Assembly: GCA_947631605.1 (NCBI GenBank)
Contig: CANRMC010000004.1
Span: 1 to 45,357 of the forward strand
Direction of reading: 5' to 3'
Source: an uncultured Lachnospiraceae bacterium
Lineage (GTDB): Bacteria > Bacillota > Clostridia > Lachnospirales > Lachnospiraceae
Length of the DNA: 45,357 nt
In this document: piece by piece, positions 8,988 through 17,417 of the stretch
Position numbering within the stretch: the first letter of the stretch is position 1
How the letters are laid out: each line of letters begins with the position of its first letter
Program-made: the position numbers and the translations under genes
Notes under the pieces: model-generated
What the model saw: only the letters and a program-made list of their open reading frames with translations
Databases searched by the model: none
Told to the model about the DNA's origin: nothing

Positions 8988-9923
8988 ATGGTGAAAAAAA
9001 TGGATTATAAAATCTGCTATTTGATCTTACATTATAAAGTGATACAGGAAACGAAGAACTGCGTAGACTCGATCCGTCGATTGGCAAAGGATACGGACTA
9101 TACGATCGTGATCGTTGATAACGGCTCCGGAAACGGAACCGGTGAAAAATTGCAGGACCTCTATAAAGAGGATGAAAAGATCACGGTTCTTCTGGCAAAG
9201 AAAAACATGGGCTTTGCCCGTGGAAATAATTTTGGCTTCCGTTATGCCAAGCGGAGGCTGAAAGCAGATTTTATCTGTATGATGAATAATGACACAGAGC
9301 TGCTTCAGGATAATTTTCTGTCTCTGATCGTTCAGGAATATGAAAACAGTAAATGTGCGGTCATGGGACCGGAAATTCAACTGAATCATGGAAAGATCCA
9401 GCCGATTTACAGGAAGCCTCTTACCGTGGAACGGATAGAGGAAGATATCCGTTTCATGAAACGGCAGCTTCTTTATAATAAGCTTCATATCCGGAACCTG
9501 ATCCAAAAATTTTTCCTGTTCATAAACCGGTTGAAGAAAAGAAAGAAACAGCCGGATACGGAACCCGTAAATAAGCCGGTCGTCCGTCCGGGACGTAAAG
9601 AACAGGTGGTGCTGCACGGGAGCTGTCTTATTTTTACTCCGGTATATATCCGGCAGTTTGAAGGCTTAAATGATGTGACATTTATGTTCCGGGAGGAGGA
9701 GTTTCTGTTCCTTCGTCTGTTGGAAAACCATATGCGTTCTGTTTATGCTCCGGCTTTGAAGATCCGGCATTATGAGGACGCTGCCACAGACAACGTGTAT
9801 ACAAAGGAATCTGACAAACTGAAATTCCAGTTTGAAAATGATATCCGTTCCTCCATGCTGCTTATCAAAGAAATAAAGCGGCTTGAGGAAGAAGGAATTG
9901 ATTGTAATAGTAACTCATGGTAA
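8988..9923 (+). CDS. family 2 glycosyltransferase, paralogue of the 7197-8123 enzyme
   Basis: A GT2 enzyme of about 311 residues with YLILHYKV at 11-18, VIVDNGSG at 41-48, the GFARGNNFGF loop and a metal site NND at 100-102. It carries the same basic helical insert and the VVLHGSCLIFT block as the enzyme at 7197-8123, which marks them as relatives that arose by duplication. The start is uncertain: ATGs at 8976, 8988 and 9000 are all in frame. The 8976 codon lies inside the preceding gene without a clear ribosome site, so I prefer 8988 (GGAAAG five bases upstream), and 9000 is also possible. It ends 44 bases before glf, whose own strong ribosome site lies in that gap. Confidence 0.86.
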   Translation: MVKKMDYKICYLILHYKVIQETKNCVDSIRRLAKDTDYTIVIVDNGSGNGTGEKLQDLYKEDEKITVLLAKKNMGFARGNNFGFRYAKRRLKADFICMMNNDTELLQDNFLSLIVQEYENSKCAVMGPEIQLNHGKIQPIYRKPLTVERIEEDIRFMKRQLLYNKLHIRNLIQKFFLFINRLKKRKKQPDTEPVNKPVVRPGRKEQVVLHGSCLIFTPVYIRQFEGLNDVTFMFREEEFLFLRLLENHMRSVYAPALKIRHYEDAATDNVYTKESDKLKFQFENDIRSSMLLIKEIKRLEEEGIDCNSNSW

Positions 9924-9967
9924 AATATGCCCTGAGGATATGGTTAACATTCTTGAGGAGGAGATAT

Positions 9968-11074
9968 ATGAAATACGATTATCTGATCGTAGGCGCGGGA
10001 CTATTTGGCGCGGTATTCGCGTATGAAATGAAAAAAGCGGGAAAAACCTGCCTGGTGATCGATAAAAGGGATCACATAGCCGGTAATATTTATACAAAGG
10101 AAGTAAACGGGATTAATGTGCATCAGTACGGCGCTCATATTTTTCATACTTCAAATACGGAAGTGTGGAATTATGTAAACCAATTTGCGGAGTTTAATCA
10201 TTATGTGAATTCTCCGATCGCGGTTTATAAAGACGAGCTGTATAATATGCCGTTTAATATGAATACGTTCAGCAAAATGTGGAATATTCGTACGCCGAAG
10301 GAGGCGAAGGAACGGATTGCCGGACAGATTGCAGCGTTGGGGATCACAGAACCGAAGAATTTGGAGGAACAGGCGTTGTCTCTGGTAGGAACCGATATTT
10401 ACGAGAAGCTGGTGAAAGGCTATACGGAAAAACAGTGGGGCAGAAGCTGCACGGAGCTTCCGGCATTTATCATAAAGAGGCTTCCGGTCCGTTTTACTTA
10501 TGATAATAATTATTTTAACGATCCGTATCAGGGAATCCCGAAGGGCGGTTATACAAAGATCGTAGAAAAGATGCTGGAAGGCGTAAAGGTATGCCTGAAT
10601 ACTTCTTATCAGGATTTTATGAAGGAAACGCAGGACGAATTTGACAGGATCTTATATACCGGTATGATCGATGAGTTTTTTGATTATCGTCTGGGTGCGC
10701 TGGCTTACCGGAGCCTTCGTTTTGAGCATGAACTTCTTACCGGAGAAGAAAATTATCAGGGCAATGCTGTCGTAAATTATACGGAACGGGAAGTGCCGTA
10801 TACGAGGATCATAGAGCATAAGCACTTCGAATTCGGAAAGCAGCCGGATACTGTGATAACGAGAGAGTATCCGTCGGAATGGAAGCAGGGCGATGAACCG
10901 TACTATCCGATCAATGATGAGAAAAACGCTGAACTTTTCCGTAAGTATGAAGAGCTGGCGAAAGAAACAGGCAATGTGATCTTCGGCGGCCGTCTGGGAC
11001 AGTATAAATATTACGACATGGATAAAACGATTGAGGCAGCTCTCCTTTGTGTGAAGGAAGAAATGAACAGATAA
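9968..11074 (+). CDS. glf: UDP-galactopyranose mutase
   Basis: A flavoenzyme that interconverts UDP-galactopyranose and UDP-galactofuranose, so the cluster can build galactofuranose residues. At 368 residues it has the normal family length. The FAD-binding [11 protein letters not shown] is at residues 8-18, followed by the [23 protein letters not shown] region that shapes the substrate site, the KGYTEKQWG segment near 138-146, and [14 protein letters not shown] near the C-terminus, which contributes the conserved arginine and flavin contacts. The ATG at 9968 is fixed by GAGGAGGAG four bases upstream; an earlier in-frame ATG at 9917 would add residues unlike the family. It is followed by a short triple repeat and then rmlA. 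Confidence 0.96.
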   Translation: MKYDYLIVGAGLFGAVFAYEMKKAGKTCLVIDKRDHIAGNIYTKEVNGINVHQYGAHIFHTSNTEVWNYVNQFAEFNHYVNSPIAVYKDELYNMPFNMNTFSKMWNIRTPKEAKERIAGQIAALGITEPKNLEEQALSLVGTDIYEKLVKGYTEKQWGRSCTELPAFIIKRLPVRFTYDNNYFNDPYQGIPKGGYTKIVEKMLEGVKVCLNTSYQDFMKETQDEFDRILYTGMIDEFFDYRLGALAYRSLRFEHELLTGEENYQGNAVVNYTEREVPYTRIIEHKHFEFGKQPDTVITREYPSEWKQGDEPYYPINDEKNAELFRKYEELAKETGNVIFGGRLGQYKYYDMDKTIEAALLCVKEEMNR

Positions 11075-11082
11075 AAAATATA

Positions 11083-11124
11083 CAGATCAGAATTTGCAGA
11101 TCAGAATTTGCAGATCAGAATTGG
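11083..11124 (+). repeat. three tandem 14-bp repeats ahead of rmlA
   Basis: The 14-base unit CAGATCAGAATTTG occurs three times in a row (11083-11096, 11097-11110, 11111-11124), the last copy ending in TTGG so that it merges into the GGAGG ribosome binding site of rmlA. It fills the whole gap between glf and rmlA. It may simply be slippage expansion, and copy number could change the spacing but not the ribosome site itself. Confidence 0.9.
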
Positions 11125-11132
11125 AGGTTATT

Positions 11133-12002
11133 ATGAAAGGTATTATTCTTGCCGGAGGTTCCGGCACAAGATTGTATCCGTTGACAAAAGCAGTGTCCAA
11201 ACAGATCATGCCGGTTTATGACAAGCCGATGATCTATTATCCGCTGTCTACATTGATGCTGGCGGGGATCCGCGAGGTGCTGATCATTTCCACGCCGCGG
11301 GATATCACTGTATTTGAAGAACTCTTCGGAACCGGAGAACAGCTGGGAATGAAATTTTCCTATGCCGTTCAGGAACAGCCGCGGGGGCTGGCGGACGCAT
11401 TTATCATCGGTGCGGACTTTATCGGAAACGATCATGTAGCGCTTGTATTGGGCGATAATATTTTCTATGGACAGAGCTTTTCAAAAGTGCTGAGACGGGC
11501 GGCAGAGCGGGAAGAAGGCGCCACGATCTTCGGATATTATGTAAAAGATCCGAGAGAATACGGGGTTGTGGAATTTGACGAGAACGGAAAAGCGCTTTCG
11601 ATTGAAGAAAAACCGGAACATCCGAAGTCCAATTATGCAGTCCCGGGACTTTATTTCTATGACAATGACGTCGTTGAAATCGCTAAGAACGTGAAGCCTT
11701 CCGCAAGGGGTGAAATTGAGATCACTTCCATCAATAATGAATATCTGAACAGAGGGACTCTGATGGTGGAAACTCTGGGCAGAGGGTTCGCATGGCTGGA
11801 TACCGGCAATCACGATATGCTGCTGGATGCGGCGGACTTTGTAGCGGCGTTCCAGAAGAGACAGGGACTTTATATATCTTGTATTGAAGAGATTGCGTAT
11901 AAGAGAGGCTTTATTGATAAAGAGCAGCTTCTGAAGCTGGCGGAGCCTTTGATGAAGACCGCGTATGGAAAATATCTGGTGGATGTAGCAAACGGTCTGT
12001 AA
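11133..12002 (+). CDS. rmlA: glucose-1-phosphate thymidylyltransferase
   Basis: RmlA (RfbA) joins glucose-1-phosphate and dTTP to form dTDP-glucose, the first step toward dTDP-rhamnose and related deoxysugars. The 289-residue length is normal. The nucleotide-binding loop [11 protein letters not shown] is at residues 8-18, followed by [20 protein letters not shown], and the metal- and substrate-binding segments [10 protein letters not shown] and [12 protein letters not shown] are intact. The ATG at 11133 follows GGAGG by seven bases. The next enzyme of the pathway, RmlB, lies 11 kb downstream behind the gat operon, while RmlC and RmlD are not in the window. The final sugar is therefore inferred, not proven. 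Confidence 0.96.
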   Translation: MKGIILAGGSGTRLYPLTKAVSKQIMPVYDKPMIYYPLSTLMLAGIREVLIISTPRDITVFEELFGTGEQLGMKFSYAVQEQPRGLADAFIIGADFIGNDHVALVLGDNIFYGQSFSKVLRRAAEREEGATIFGYYVKDPREYGVVEFDENGKALSIEEKPEHPKSNYAVPGLYFYDNDVVEIAKNVKPSARGEIEITSINNEYLNRGTLMVETLGRGFAWLDTGNHDMLLDAADFVAAFQKRQGLYISCIEEIAYKRGFIDKEQLLKLAEPLMKTAYGKYLVDVANGL

Positions 12003-12014
12003 GAGGATGATCAG

Positions 12015-13850
12015 ATGAACGCAAAGTTAAAGAAGATATTTGATCCGGTCAGTTATAAGCGGCTGTTTGCTTATATCAGGAAATACGGACTGAAAGGGAT
12101 CGGCGCAAAATTTGTAAGCGGATGGCATGAGGGTGAAGAACTCATTGACCGTTATCCGGAATGGTTTGAACGGCACAGGGTAAAAGAAGATGAGCTGGAA
12201 CGTCAGAGAAAGGAAACGTTTGCGGTACGCCCGCTCATCAGTATTCTTGTGCCTACATTTAATACGCCGGAAGAATATCTTCGGAAAATGCTTGATTCCG
12301 TGTTGGCGCAGTCGTATTCCAACTGGGAGCTGTGTATCGCAGACGCCAGTACTGAAAATCTGGTGCGGGAGGTCCTTCGGGAATACATGGAGAAAGATAA
12401 CCGGATCCATGTAAAGTTTTTAAAAGAAAACTTTGGGATTTCCGGAAATACCAATCAGGCGCTTTCCCTTGCAAAAGGAGATTTCATTGGTCTTCTGGAT
12501 CATGATGATTTTGTAGAACCGGATCTTCTCTATGAAACGGTCCGAAAATTGCAGGATGCCTCCGTAGATATGGTCTATACGGACGAGGATAAGGCGAAAC
12601 AGATAAAAGGAAAGAAGAATGCCGGGTGGGGCTTTACAGATCCGAATCTGAAACCGGATTTCAGCATTGACCTGTTCCGTTCCCACAATTATATTACGCA
12701 TTTTGTTCTGATCCGGGCGGAGGTTGTTTCCGTCGTGAAGGGATTCCGGAAAGAATATGACGGTTCCCAGGATTATGATTTCCTGTTCCGCTGTATCGAA
12801 GAGATCTGGAGGCGGAAGAAAAAGATCGAGCACGTGGCAAAGCCTTTATATCACTGGAGGATCCATGAAAGCTCTACCGCCGGAAATCCGGAAAGCAAGA
12901 TTTATTGCTATGAAGCGGGAAGAAAGGCGATCGAGGCGCATCTGAAACGGCTTCAGATACCGGCAAGGGTGGAGCATACCAATATGTGGGGGCTCTATCA
13001 TGTGATCTATGAAACGGTTGGAAATCCGCTTCTTTCTATCATTATCCCAAACAAAGACCATATTGCGGATTTGAAAAAATGCGTGGATTCCATTATGGAA
13101 AAGAGCACTTATCGGAATCTGGAATTTATCATTGTGGAGAATAACAGTGAAGAACCGGAAACCTTTGAGGCATATAAAGAGCTGGAGAAAAAATACGAAA
13201 ATCTGAAAGTTGTATACTGGCAGGGGATTTTTAATTATGCAGCCATTAATAACTTTGGAGCAAAACATGCAGGCGGAGACTATTATCTGCTGTTGAATAA
13301 CGATACGGAACTCATCAGTCCGAACGCGCTCGCCGATATGTTGGGAATCTGTATGCGGAAAGATGTAGGCGTTGTAGGTGCAAAACTTCTTTTTGCAGAC
13401 GATACGGTTCAGCATGCGGGAATCGTTTTGGGATTCGGAGGATTTGCCGGCCATGTATTTTCCGGTATTTCGGAAAATGCCCTCGGTTATATGATGCGCC
13501 CGTGTATCAACTGTAATTACAGTGCGGTTACAGGCGCCTGCCTGATGACAAAACGTTCGGTATTTGATGAAGTAGGCGGTCTGACGGAAGAATTCGTAGT
13601 GGGTTTAAATGATGTGGATTACTGCCTGAAGATCCGGAAAGCGGATTATCTGGTAGTTTATGATGCATTTGCGAAATGGCATCATTACGAATCAAAATCC
13701 AGAGGATATGAAGATACGCCGGAGAAAAAGAAACGTTTGGAGGGAGAGGTTGCGCTCTTCCGGAGGTACTGGGGAGACCTGCTGGAGGCAGGCGATCCGT
13801 TTTATAATCGTAATTTTCCGGTAACGATTGCGCCGTTTACATTGGATTGA
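12015..13850 (+). CDS. two-domain family 2 glycosyltransferase
   Basis: A 611-residue cytoplasmic protein with an N-terminal lead-in of about 70 residues and two GT2 catalytic domains. Domain 1 has ISILVPTFNTP at 75-85 and the metal-binding DHDD at 162-165, followed by YDGSQDYDFLFRC and a WRIHESSTAG block near 281-290 that is typical of this two-domain type. Domain 2 has LSIIIPNKDH at 340-349, VENNS at 374-378 and NND at 428-430, with GGLTEEFVVGLNDVDYCLK near the end. Two complete active sites suggest that it adds two sugars, or alternating residues of a chain, as tandem GT2 proteins of O-antigen and rhamnan loci do. The specific sugars are unknown. The gene after it encodes a close paralogue. 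Confidence 0.9.
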   Translation: MNAKLKKIFDPVSYKRLFAYIRKYGLKGIGAKFVSGWHEGEELIDRYPEWFERHRVKEDELERQRKETFAVRPLISILVPTFNTPEEYLRKMLDSVLAQSYSNWELCIADASTENLVREVLREYMEKDNRIHVKFLKENFGISGNTNQALSLAKGDFIGLLDHDDFVEPDLLYETVRKLQDASVDMVYTDEDKAKQIKGKKNAGWGFTDPNLKPDFSIDLFRSHNYITHFVLIRAEVVSVVKGFRKEYDGSQDYDFLFRCIEEIWRRKKKIEHVAKPLYHWRIHESSTAGNPESKIYCYEAGRKAIEAHLKRLQIPARVEHTNMWGLYHVIYETVGNPLLSIIIPNKDHIADLKKCVDSIMEKSTYRNLEFIIVENNSEEPETFEAYKELEKKYENLKVVYWQGIFNYAAINNFGAKHAGGDYYLLLNNDTELISPNALADMLGICMRKDVGVVGAKLLFADDTVQHAGIVLGFGGFAGHVFSGISENALGYMMRPCINCNYSAVTGACLMTKRSVFDEVGGLTEEFVVGLNDVDYCLKIRKADYLVVYDAFAKWHHYESKSRGYEDTPEKKKRLEGEVALFRRYWGDLLEAGDPFYNRNFPVTIAPFTLD

Positions 13851-13876
13851 TAAGAGAAAAGGAGCAGGGCGGTCTG

Positions 13877-15745
13877 ATGTCTGAAAAAAAGTATTCCGCA
13901 ACCGACAGCAATGTGAAGAAAGCTTTCTATATGCTTCGTACACAGGGACCTTGGAAAGCGGCGAAAAAGGTTGCGTCCTATTTGAAACTGCATAAAAATG
14001 TGGATTATATGACATGGTATAGGAAACATATGCCAAATCAGGAAGATCTGCGGACAGAGATCGAGCGGTCGAAGGAATTTTCATATCGGCCGCTTGTCAG
14101 CATACTTGTGCCTTTATATCGGACGTCGTCGGATTTTTTGACGGCCTTGATTGATTCCCTGCAAAAACAGACCTATGAGAATTGGGAACTTTGTCTTGCG
14201 GACGGAAGCGGTGATCATGCCGCCGGTCAAAAAATTAAAAATGTAGTTTTAAGTTATGAGAAGGATAATAGGATTCATTATCAGGACCTGAATGAGAACA
14301 GGGGAATTGCCGGAAATACCAATGCCGCGCTTGCTATGGCGTCCGGAGAGTGGGTGGTTCTGTGCGATCATGACGATTTTCTGGCGGAGAATGCGTTGTA
14401 TGAATGTGTGAAACTTTTGAATCAGGCAGAGAATCCGGAGCGCTCGGATATTTCCATGATCTATACGGATGAGGATAAAACAGATAAAGAGGGAAAGCAG
14501 TTTTATTATCCGCATATGAAGCCGGATTTTAACTTAGACCTTCTGAGAAGCATTAATTATATCTGCCATATGCTGATGGTACGGCGGGAACTTGCGGATT
14601 CCGTGGGCGGATTCCGAGACGACTATGACGGCGCTCAGGATTATGATTTCATTCTCCGGTGCCTGGAGGAAGTTTTGAAAAAAAATCCAAAGCTGGGAAT
14701 GGCAGGGCTTTCCGCAGCGGTAAAACATGTTGCCATGCCTCTTTACCATTGGAGGATCCATGAAGTATCTACGGCAGGCGATCTGGACAGTAAGGATTAT
14801 GCCCACAAAGCAGGGCTTCTGGCGCTGAACGACCATTACAGACGGTCAGGGATCAAGGCGGAAGCAGTCAGTGGGGAGACAGGCGCTTTCTATAAGACCG
14901 TCTATCATATTTCTGAGGAACCTATGATCTCTATCCTGATCCCGAACAAAGATCATGTGGAAGAACTGAAAGGCTGTCTGGAATCTATAGCCATGCAGGA
15001 CTACGGAAACTATGAGATTCTGATCATTGAAAATAACAGTACGGACAAGAAAACATTTGCTTATTATCGGTCCCTGAAACAGGATCCTCATGTGCGGCTG
15101 CTTCGCTGGAAAGCGGAATTTGATTATGCGGCTGTCAATAATTACGGTGCGGAAAGAGCAAAAGGAACGTATCTGCTTTTCCTGAATAATGATACCCGTA
15201 TGCTGGATAAGGATTGTCTCAGACAGCTTCTTTCCTTCTGCCAGCGGGAGGAAATCGGTGCGGTAGGCGCCCGTCTTTACTATCCGAACGGTGCGCTTCA
15301 GCATGCAGGAGTATTTGTCGGTTATGAAGGGAGAGCCGGGCATCTCTTTTCCACCATGAAAGAAGAGGACGGCGTTTATTTTGACCGGAGCCGTATGGCA
15401 CAGGATTTCAGTGCGGTAACTGCCGCATGTATGATGGTTTCCGCGGAGCTTTTCCGGCGTCTGCGGGGATTTGATCCGCATTTAAAGATAGCCCTGAACG
15501 ATATCGATCTTTGTCTTAGGATCCGTGAGGCGGGTTATTTGGTTGCCTATGATCCGGAAGCAAAGCTTTGCCATAATGAATCTATGAGCCGCAGTCTGGA
15601 TATTCTGCCCAAAGAGCAGGAACGATTTGAGCAGGAAGTGAAATTTTTCCAAGATCGTTGGTTTAAAATCCTGAAAAATGGCGACCCTTACTATAACAGA
15701 AATCTAACGTTAAAGAAGGCGGATTGTTCTCTGCGGGAAGACTGA
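13877..15745 (+). CDS. two-domain family 2 glycosyltransferase, tandem paralogue
   Basis: A protein of about 622 residues with the same plan as the gene before it: an N-terminal lead-in, a GT2 domain with VSILVPLYRT and the metal site DHDD, the blocks YDGAQDYDFILRC and HWRIHEVSTAGD, then a second GT2 domain with ISILIPNKDH and NND and the closing IALNDIDLCLRI. The two genes are adjacent duplicates that have diverged. I place the start at 13877, with AAAAGGAG upstream; an in-frame TTG at 13847 overlaps the previous stop and is less likely. This is the last gene of the polysaccharide cluster before a gap of about 200 bases that contains a new promoter. Donor and acceptor are unknown. Confidence 0.9.
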   Translation: MSEKKYSATDSNVKKAFYMLRTQGPWKAAKKVASYLKLHKNVDYMTWYRKHMPNQEDLRTEIERSKEFSYRPLVSILVPLYRTSSDFLTALIDSLQKQTYENWELCLADGSGDHAAGQKIKNVVLSYEKDNRIHYQDLNENRGIAGNTNAALAMASGEWVVLCDHDDFLAENALYECVKLLNQAENPERSDISMIYTDEDKTDKEGKQFYYPHMKPDFNLDLLRSINYICHMLMVRRELADSVGGFRDDYDGAQDYDFILRCLEEVLKKNPKLGMAGLSAAVKHVAMPLYHWRIHEVSTAGDLDSKDYAHKAGLLALNDHYRRSGIKAEAVSGETGAFYKTVYHISEEPMISILIPNKDHVEELKGCLESIAMQDYGNYEILIIENNSTDKKTFAYYRSLKQDPHVRLLRWKAEFDYAAVNNYGAERAKGTYLLFLNNDTRMLDKDCLRQLLSFCQREEIGAVGARLYYPNGALQHAGVFVGYEGRAGHLFSTMKEEDGVYFDRSRMAQDFSAVTAACMMVSAELFRRLRGFDPHLKIALNDIDLCLRIREAGYLVAYDPEAKLCHNESMSRSLDILPKEQERFEQEVKFFQDRWFKILKNGDPYYNRNLTLKKADCSLRED

Positions 15746-15827
15746 AAAGCGCGTTATGGCAAAATTCACTAATTCCTATTTCTGAATATGCGCAAAATGA
15801 CAAAAATAAAAAAAGTGCGAAAAAGTG

Positions 15828-15857
15828 CTTACAGAAACCCGCATAATTTGTTACAAT
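15828..15857 (+). promoter_or_regulatory. putative sigma-A promoter of the CarD-family gene
   Basis: CTTACA at 15828-15833 and TACAAT at 15852-15857 are separated by 18 bases. The -10 box matches five of six consensus bases and the -35 four of six. It lies about 90 bases ahead of the ATG at 15949. Confidence 0.5.
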
Positions 15858-15886
15858 AAATAGTACGAAAAGGTTTCATATGTTTT

Positions 15887-15920
15887 ACCGGAAGATTTGT
15901 TGAATTTTGCAGTCTCCGGT
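15887..15920 (+). promoter_or_regulatory. leader hairpin ahead of the CarD-family gene
   Basis: ACCGGA at 15887-15892 pairs with TCCGGT at 15915-15920, extended by GA/TC past a bulged A, and TTCTTTATT follows. It could be a weak intrinsic terminator or attenuator in the untranslated leader. The loop is long (about 20 bases), so this is only a possibility. Confidence 0.35.
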
Positions 15921-15948
15921 TTCTTTATTCTGTAGGGAGAGATTTTAT

Positions 15949-16464
15949 ATGTTTCAGGTAAACGAAAATGTAATTTATGGGAATCATGGCGTGTGCCGGA
16001 TTACGGACTGCGGCAGGCTGTCCATTTCCATTGCGGACAAAGACAAGATGTACTATACATTACAGCCGATCTATCAGAATGAGACAGTCATCTATGCACC
16101 GGTGGATAACTGCCGGATCGTCATGCGGTATGTAATGTCAAAAGAAGATGTGGATGAACTGATTCGCGAAATTCCGGATATTGAAACCCTCTGGGTTGTA
16201 AATGAACGGGAGCGGGAACTACAGTATAAGACGGCATTGAAATCCTGCGATTGCAGAGAACTTGTAAAGATTATTAAAACCATTTACAAGCGGAGGGAAG
16301 CAAGAATCCAGAACGGAAAGAAAGTGACTGCCATTGATGAACGGTATTACCGTATGGTAGCCGATCAGTTAAACGGTGAACTTGCATTCGTTCTGAATAT
16401 CGATAAGGATCATGTAGATTCTTATATTTCCGACCGTCTTCATCAGGAAAAGATAGAAAATTAA
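15949..16464 (+). CDS. CarD/CdnL-family transcription regulator
   Basis: A 171-residue cytoplasmic protein. Residues 1-60 (MFQVNENVIYGNHGVCRITD, then YYTLQPIYQNETVIYAPVDN) match the Tudor-like RNA-polymerase-interacting domain shared by CarD, CdnL and the transcription-repair coupling factor. The rest is a charged helical domain typical of the DNA-contacting half. CarD-type proteins bind the RNA polymerase beta subunit and affect open complex stability, mainly at rRNA and other housekeeping promoters. The ATG at 15949 has GGGAGAGA about seven bases upstream; an in-frame ATG at 15907 would lie inside the leader hairpin and lacks a ribosome site. It is followed by an unknown small gene on the same strand, with a 64-base gap and no evident terminator. 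Confidence 0.88.
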   Translation: MFQVNENVIYGNHGVCRITDCGRLSISIADKDKMYYTLQPIYQNETVIYAPVDNCRIVMRYVMSKEDVDELIREIPDIETLWVVNERERELQYKTALKSCDCRELVKIIKTIYKRREARIQNGKKVTAIDERYYRMVADQLNGELAFVLNIDKDHVDSYISDRLHQEKIEN

Positions 16465-16528
16465 CGGACGTTTATTTCGGAACCTCTGATATTTCTGCAA
16501 CATACTGTAAAGAAAAAAGGGTTTTATT

Positions 16529-17002
16529 ATGAACGATAAAGATTTTGCTTCGATAACAGGCATGATAATCAGAATTGAAAATCAGGAGAGCTGTTGCAGA
16601 AGAATGCTGACGCTCCGTACCGATAATGGGATCGTAAATATTATGGTCCAATCGGAAACGATCGTGATAGACAGCGTACAGCTTCGGATCGGTATGCGGA
16701 TCGCTGCATTCTATAACAGGAATCAGCCGATGGTTCTGATATTCCCGCCGCAGCATAATGCTCAGTATGTGATAGCGCTTCAGGGAGACGAGCAGGTGCT
16801 CCTGTCATATTTCGACCGCAGCCTGACGGCATCCGACCAGGCATTGCAGCTCAATCTTTCACGCAATACGGAAATCACAACCATTAATGGGCAGAATGTC
16901 ACCTGCAATCTGGGCGGTCACACACTTTTAGTCTGCTACTCCGTAACTACCAGAAGCATACCGCCGCAAACCACCCCGCGTAAGATCGTCCTAATATGCT
17001 GA
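16529..17002 (+). CDS. hypothetical protein, 157 residues
   Basis: I do not recognise this protein. It is preceded by AAAAAAGGG at a normal distance and is a plausible cytoplasmic protein with no signal peptide or membrane segment. The first 75 residues are rich in alternating hydrophobic beta-like stretches (MIIRIE, RMLTLRTDNGIVNIMV, MRIAAFYN, MVLIFPP), which looks like a small beta-barrel such as an OB-type fold; this is an impression, not a match. The C-terminal half contains a second run of beta-like segments ending in PPQTTPRKIVLIC. It has two neighbouring cysteines at residues 22-23. It lies downstream of the CarD-family gene and may share its transcript. Its stop codon lies inside the first of three direct repeats. 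Confidence 0.65.
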   Translation: MNDKDFASITGMIIRIENQESCCRRMLTLRTDNGIVNIMVQSETIVIDSVQLRIGMRIAAFYNRNQPMVLIFPPQHNAQYVIALQGDEQVLLSYFDRSLTASDQALQLNLSRNTEITTINGQNVTCNLGGHTLLVCYSVTTRSIPPQTTPRKIVLIC

Positions 17003-17098
17003 GATGTAAACAGACAGAAAAAATAGTTTTTATCTGCTGAGAAGTAAACAGAAAAAATAGTCCTTATCTGCTGAAAAGTAAAAAGACAGGAAAAATAG
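16997..17098 (+). repeat. three imperfect direct repeats after the 157-residue gene
   Basis: Three units beginning TGCTGA and containing GTAAA, then GAAAAAATAG and TTATC, run head to tail: 16997-17034 (38 bases), 17035-17068 (34) and 17069-17098 (30, shortened at its end). The first unit overlaps the stop codon of the preceding gene. The units differ by small deletions and substitutions, so they are old or still under slippage. Confidence 0.85.
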
Positions 17099-17140
17099 AA
17101 AGTTTGTTTTGACTAAAATGCATTGTTTCATGCCTCACAG

Positions 17141-17288
17141 GTATTGGCTGGGCTGGGGCTCATGAAATTCAGGACTGCGGAAATGAGACTCCGTAAGAAG
17201 CGGCACCCGATTATGTGCCGCTTCTTACATGTTGGAGGCTCATTGGAGCCGAACAGTCCTGTTGAATGAGCCCCAGCCCAGACAATAC
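17141..17288. repeat. nested 148-bp palindrome (long imperfect inverted repeat)
   Basis: The two ends, 17141-17163 and 17266-17288, are reverse complements over 23 bases with one mismatch. Inside them, in matching order, lie three more complementary pairs: 17170-17177 with 17254-17261 (8 bp, perfect), 17182-17192 with 17234-17244 (11 bp, one mismatch) and 17193-17206 with 17215-17228 (14 bp, perfect), closing on an eight-base loop. Short unpaired bulges separate the blocks, giving one rod-like hairpin with about 55 base pairs. There is no T-run after it, so it is not a standard terminator. It might be a structured RNA, a small non-autonomous mobile element or a chromosomal cruciform site; I cannot decide. 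No protein gene is convincing in 17003-17417. Confidence 0.9.
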
Positions 17289-17382
17289 CGTCATCATAAT
17301 CATAATCACCATAACCAACCTCACCTTCATCACATAATGTCACATATTACAGTATATCGCCGCAGATATTCCCATAAAAACC

Positions 17383-17411
17383 TTTACAAATAAAATAAAA
17401 TCGCATATAAT
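17383..17411 (+). promoter_or_regulatory. sigma-A promoter of the T-box/aspS operon
   Basis: TTTACA at 17383-17388 and a perfect TATAAT at 17406-17411 are 17 bases apart. Transcription would begin near 17418, at the head of the T-box leader. Confidence 0.8.
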
Positions 17412-17417
17412 ACACCT

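Noticed and set aside
16997-17098. CRISPR array
   Set aside because: The units are head to tail, imperfect and without spacers of constant size; no cas genes nearby.
17128-17343. 71-codon frame on the minus strand that covers the palindrome
   Set aside because: Composition is low complexity at the start and is dictated by the palindrome; no ribosome site or family similarity.
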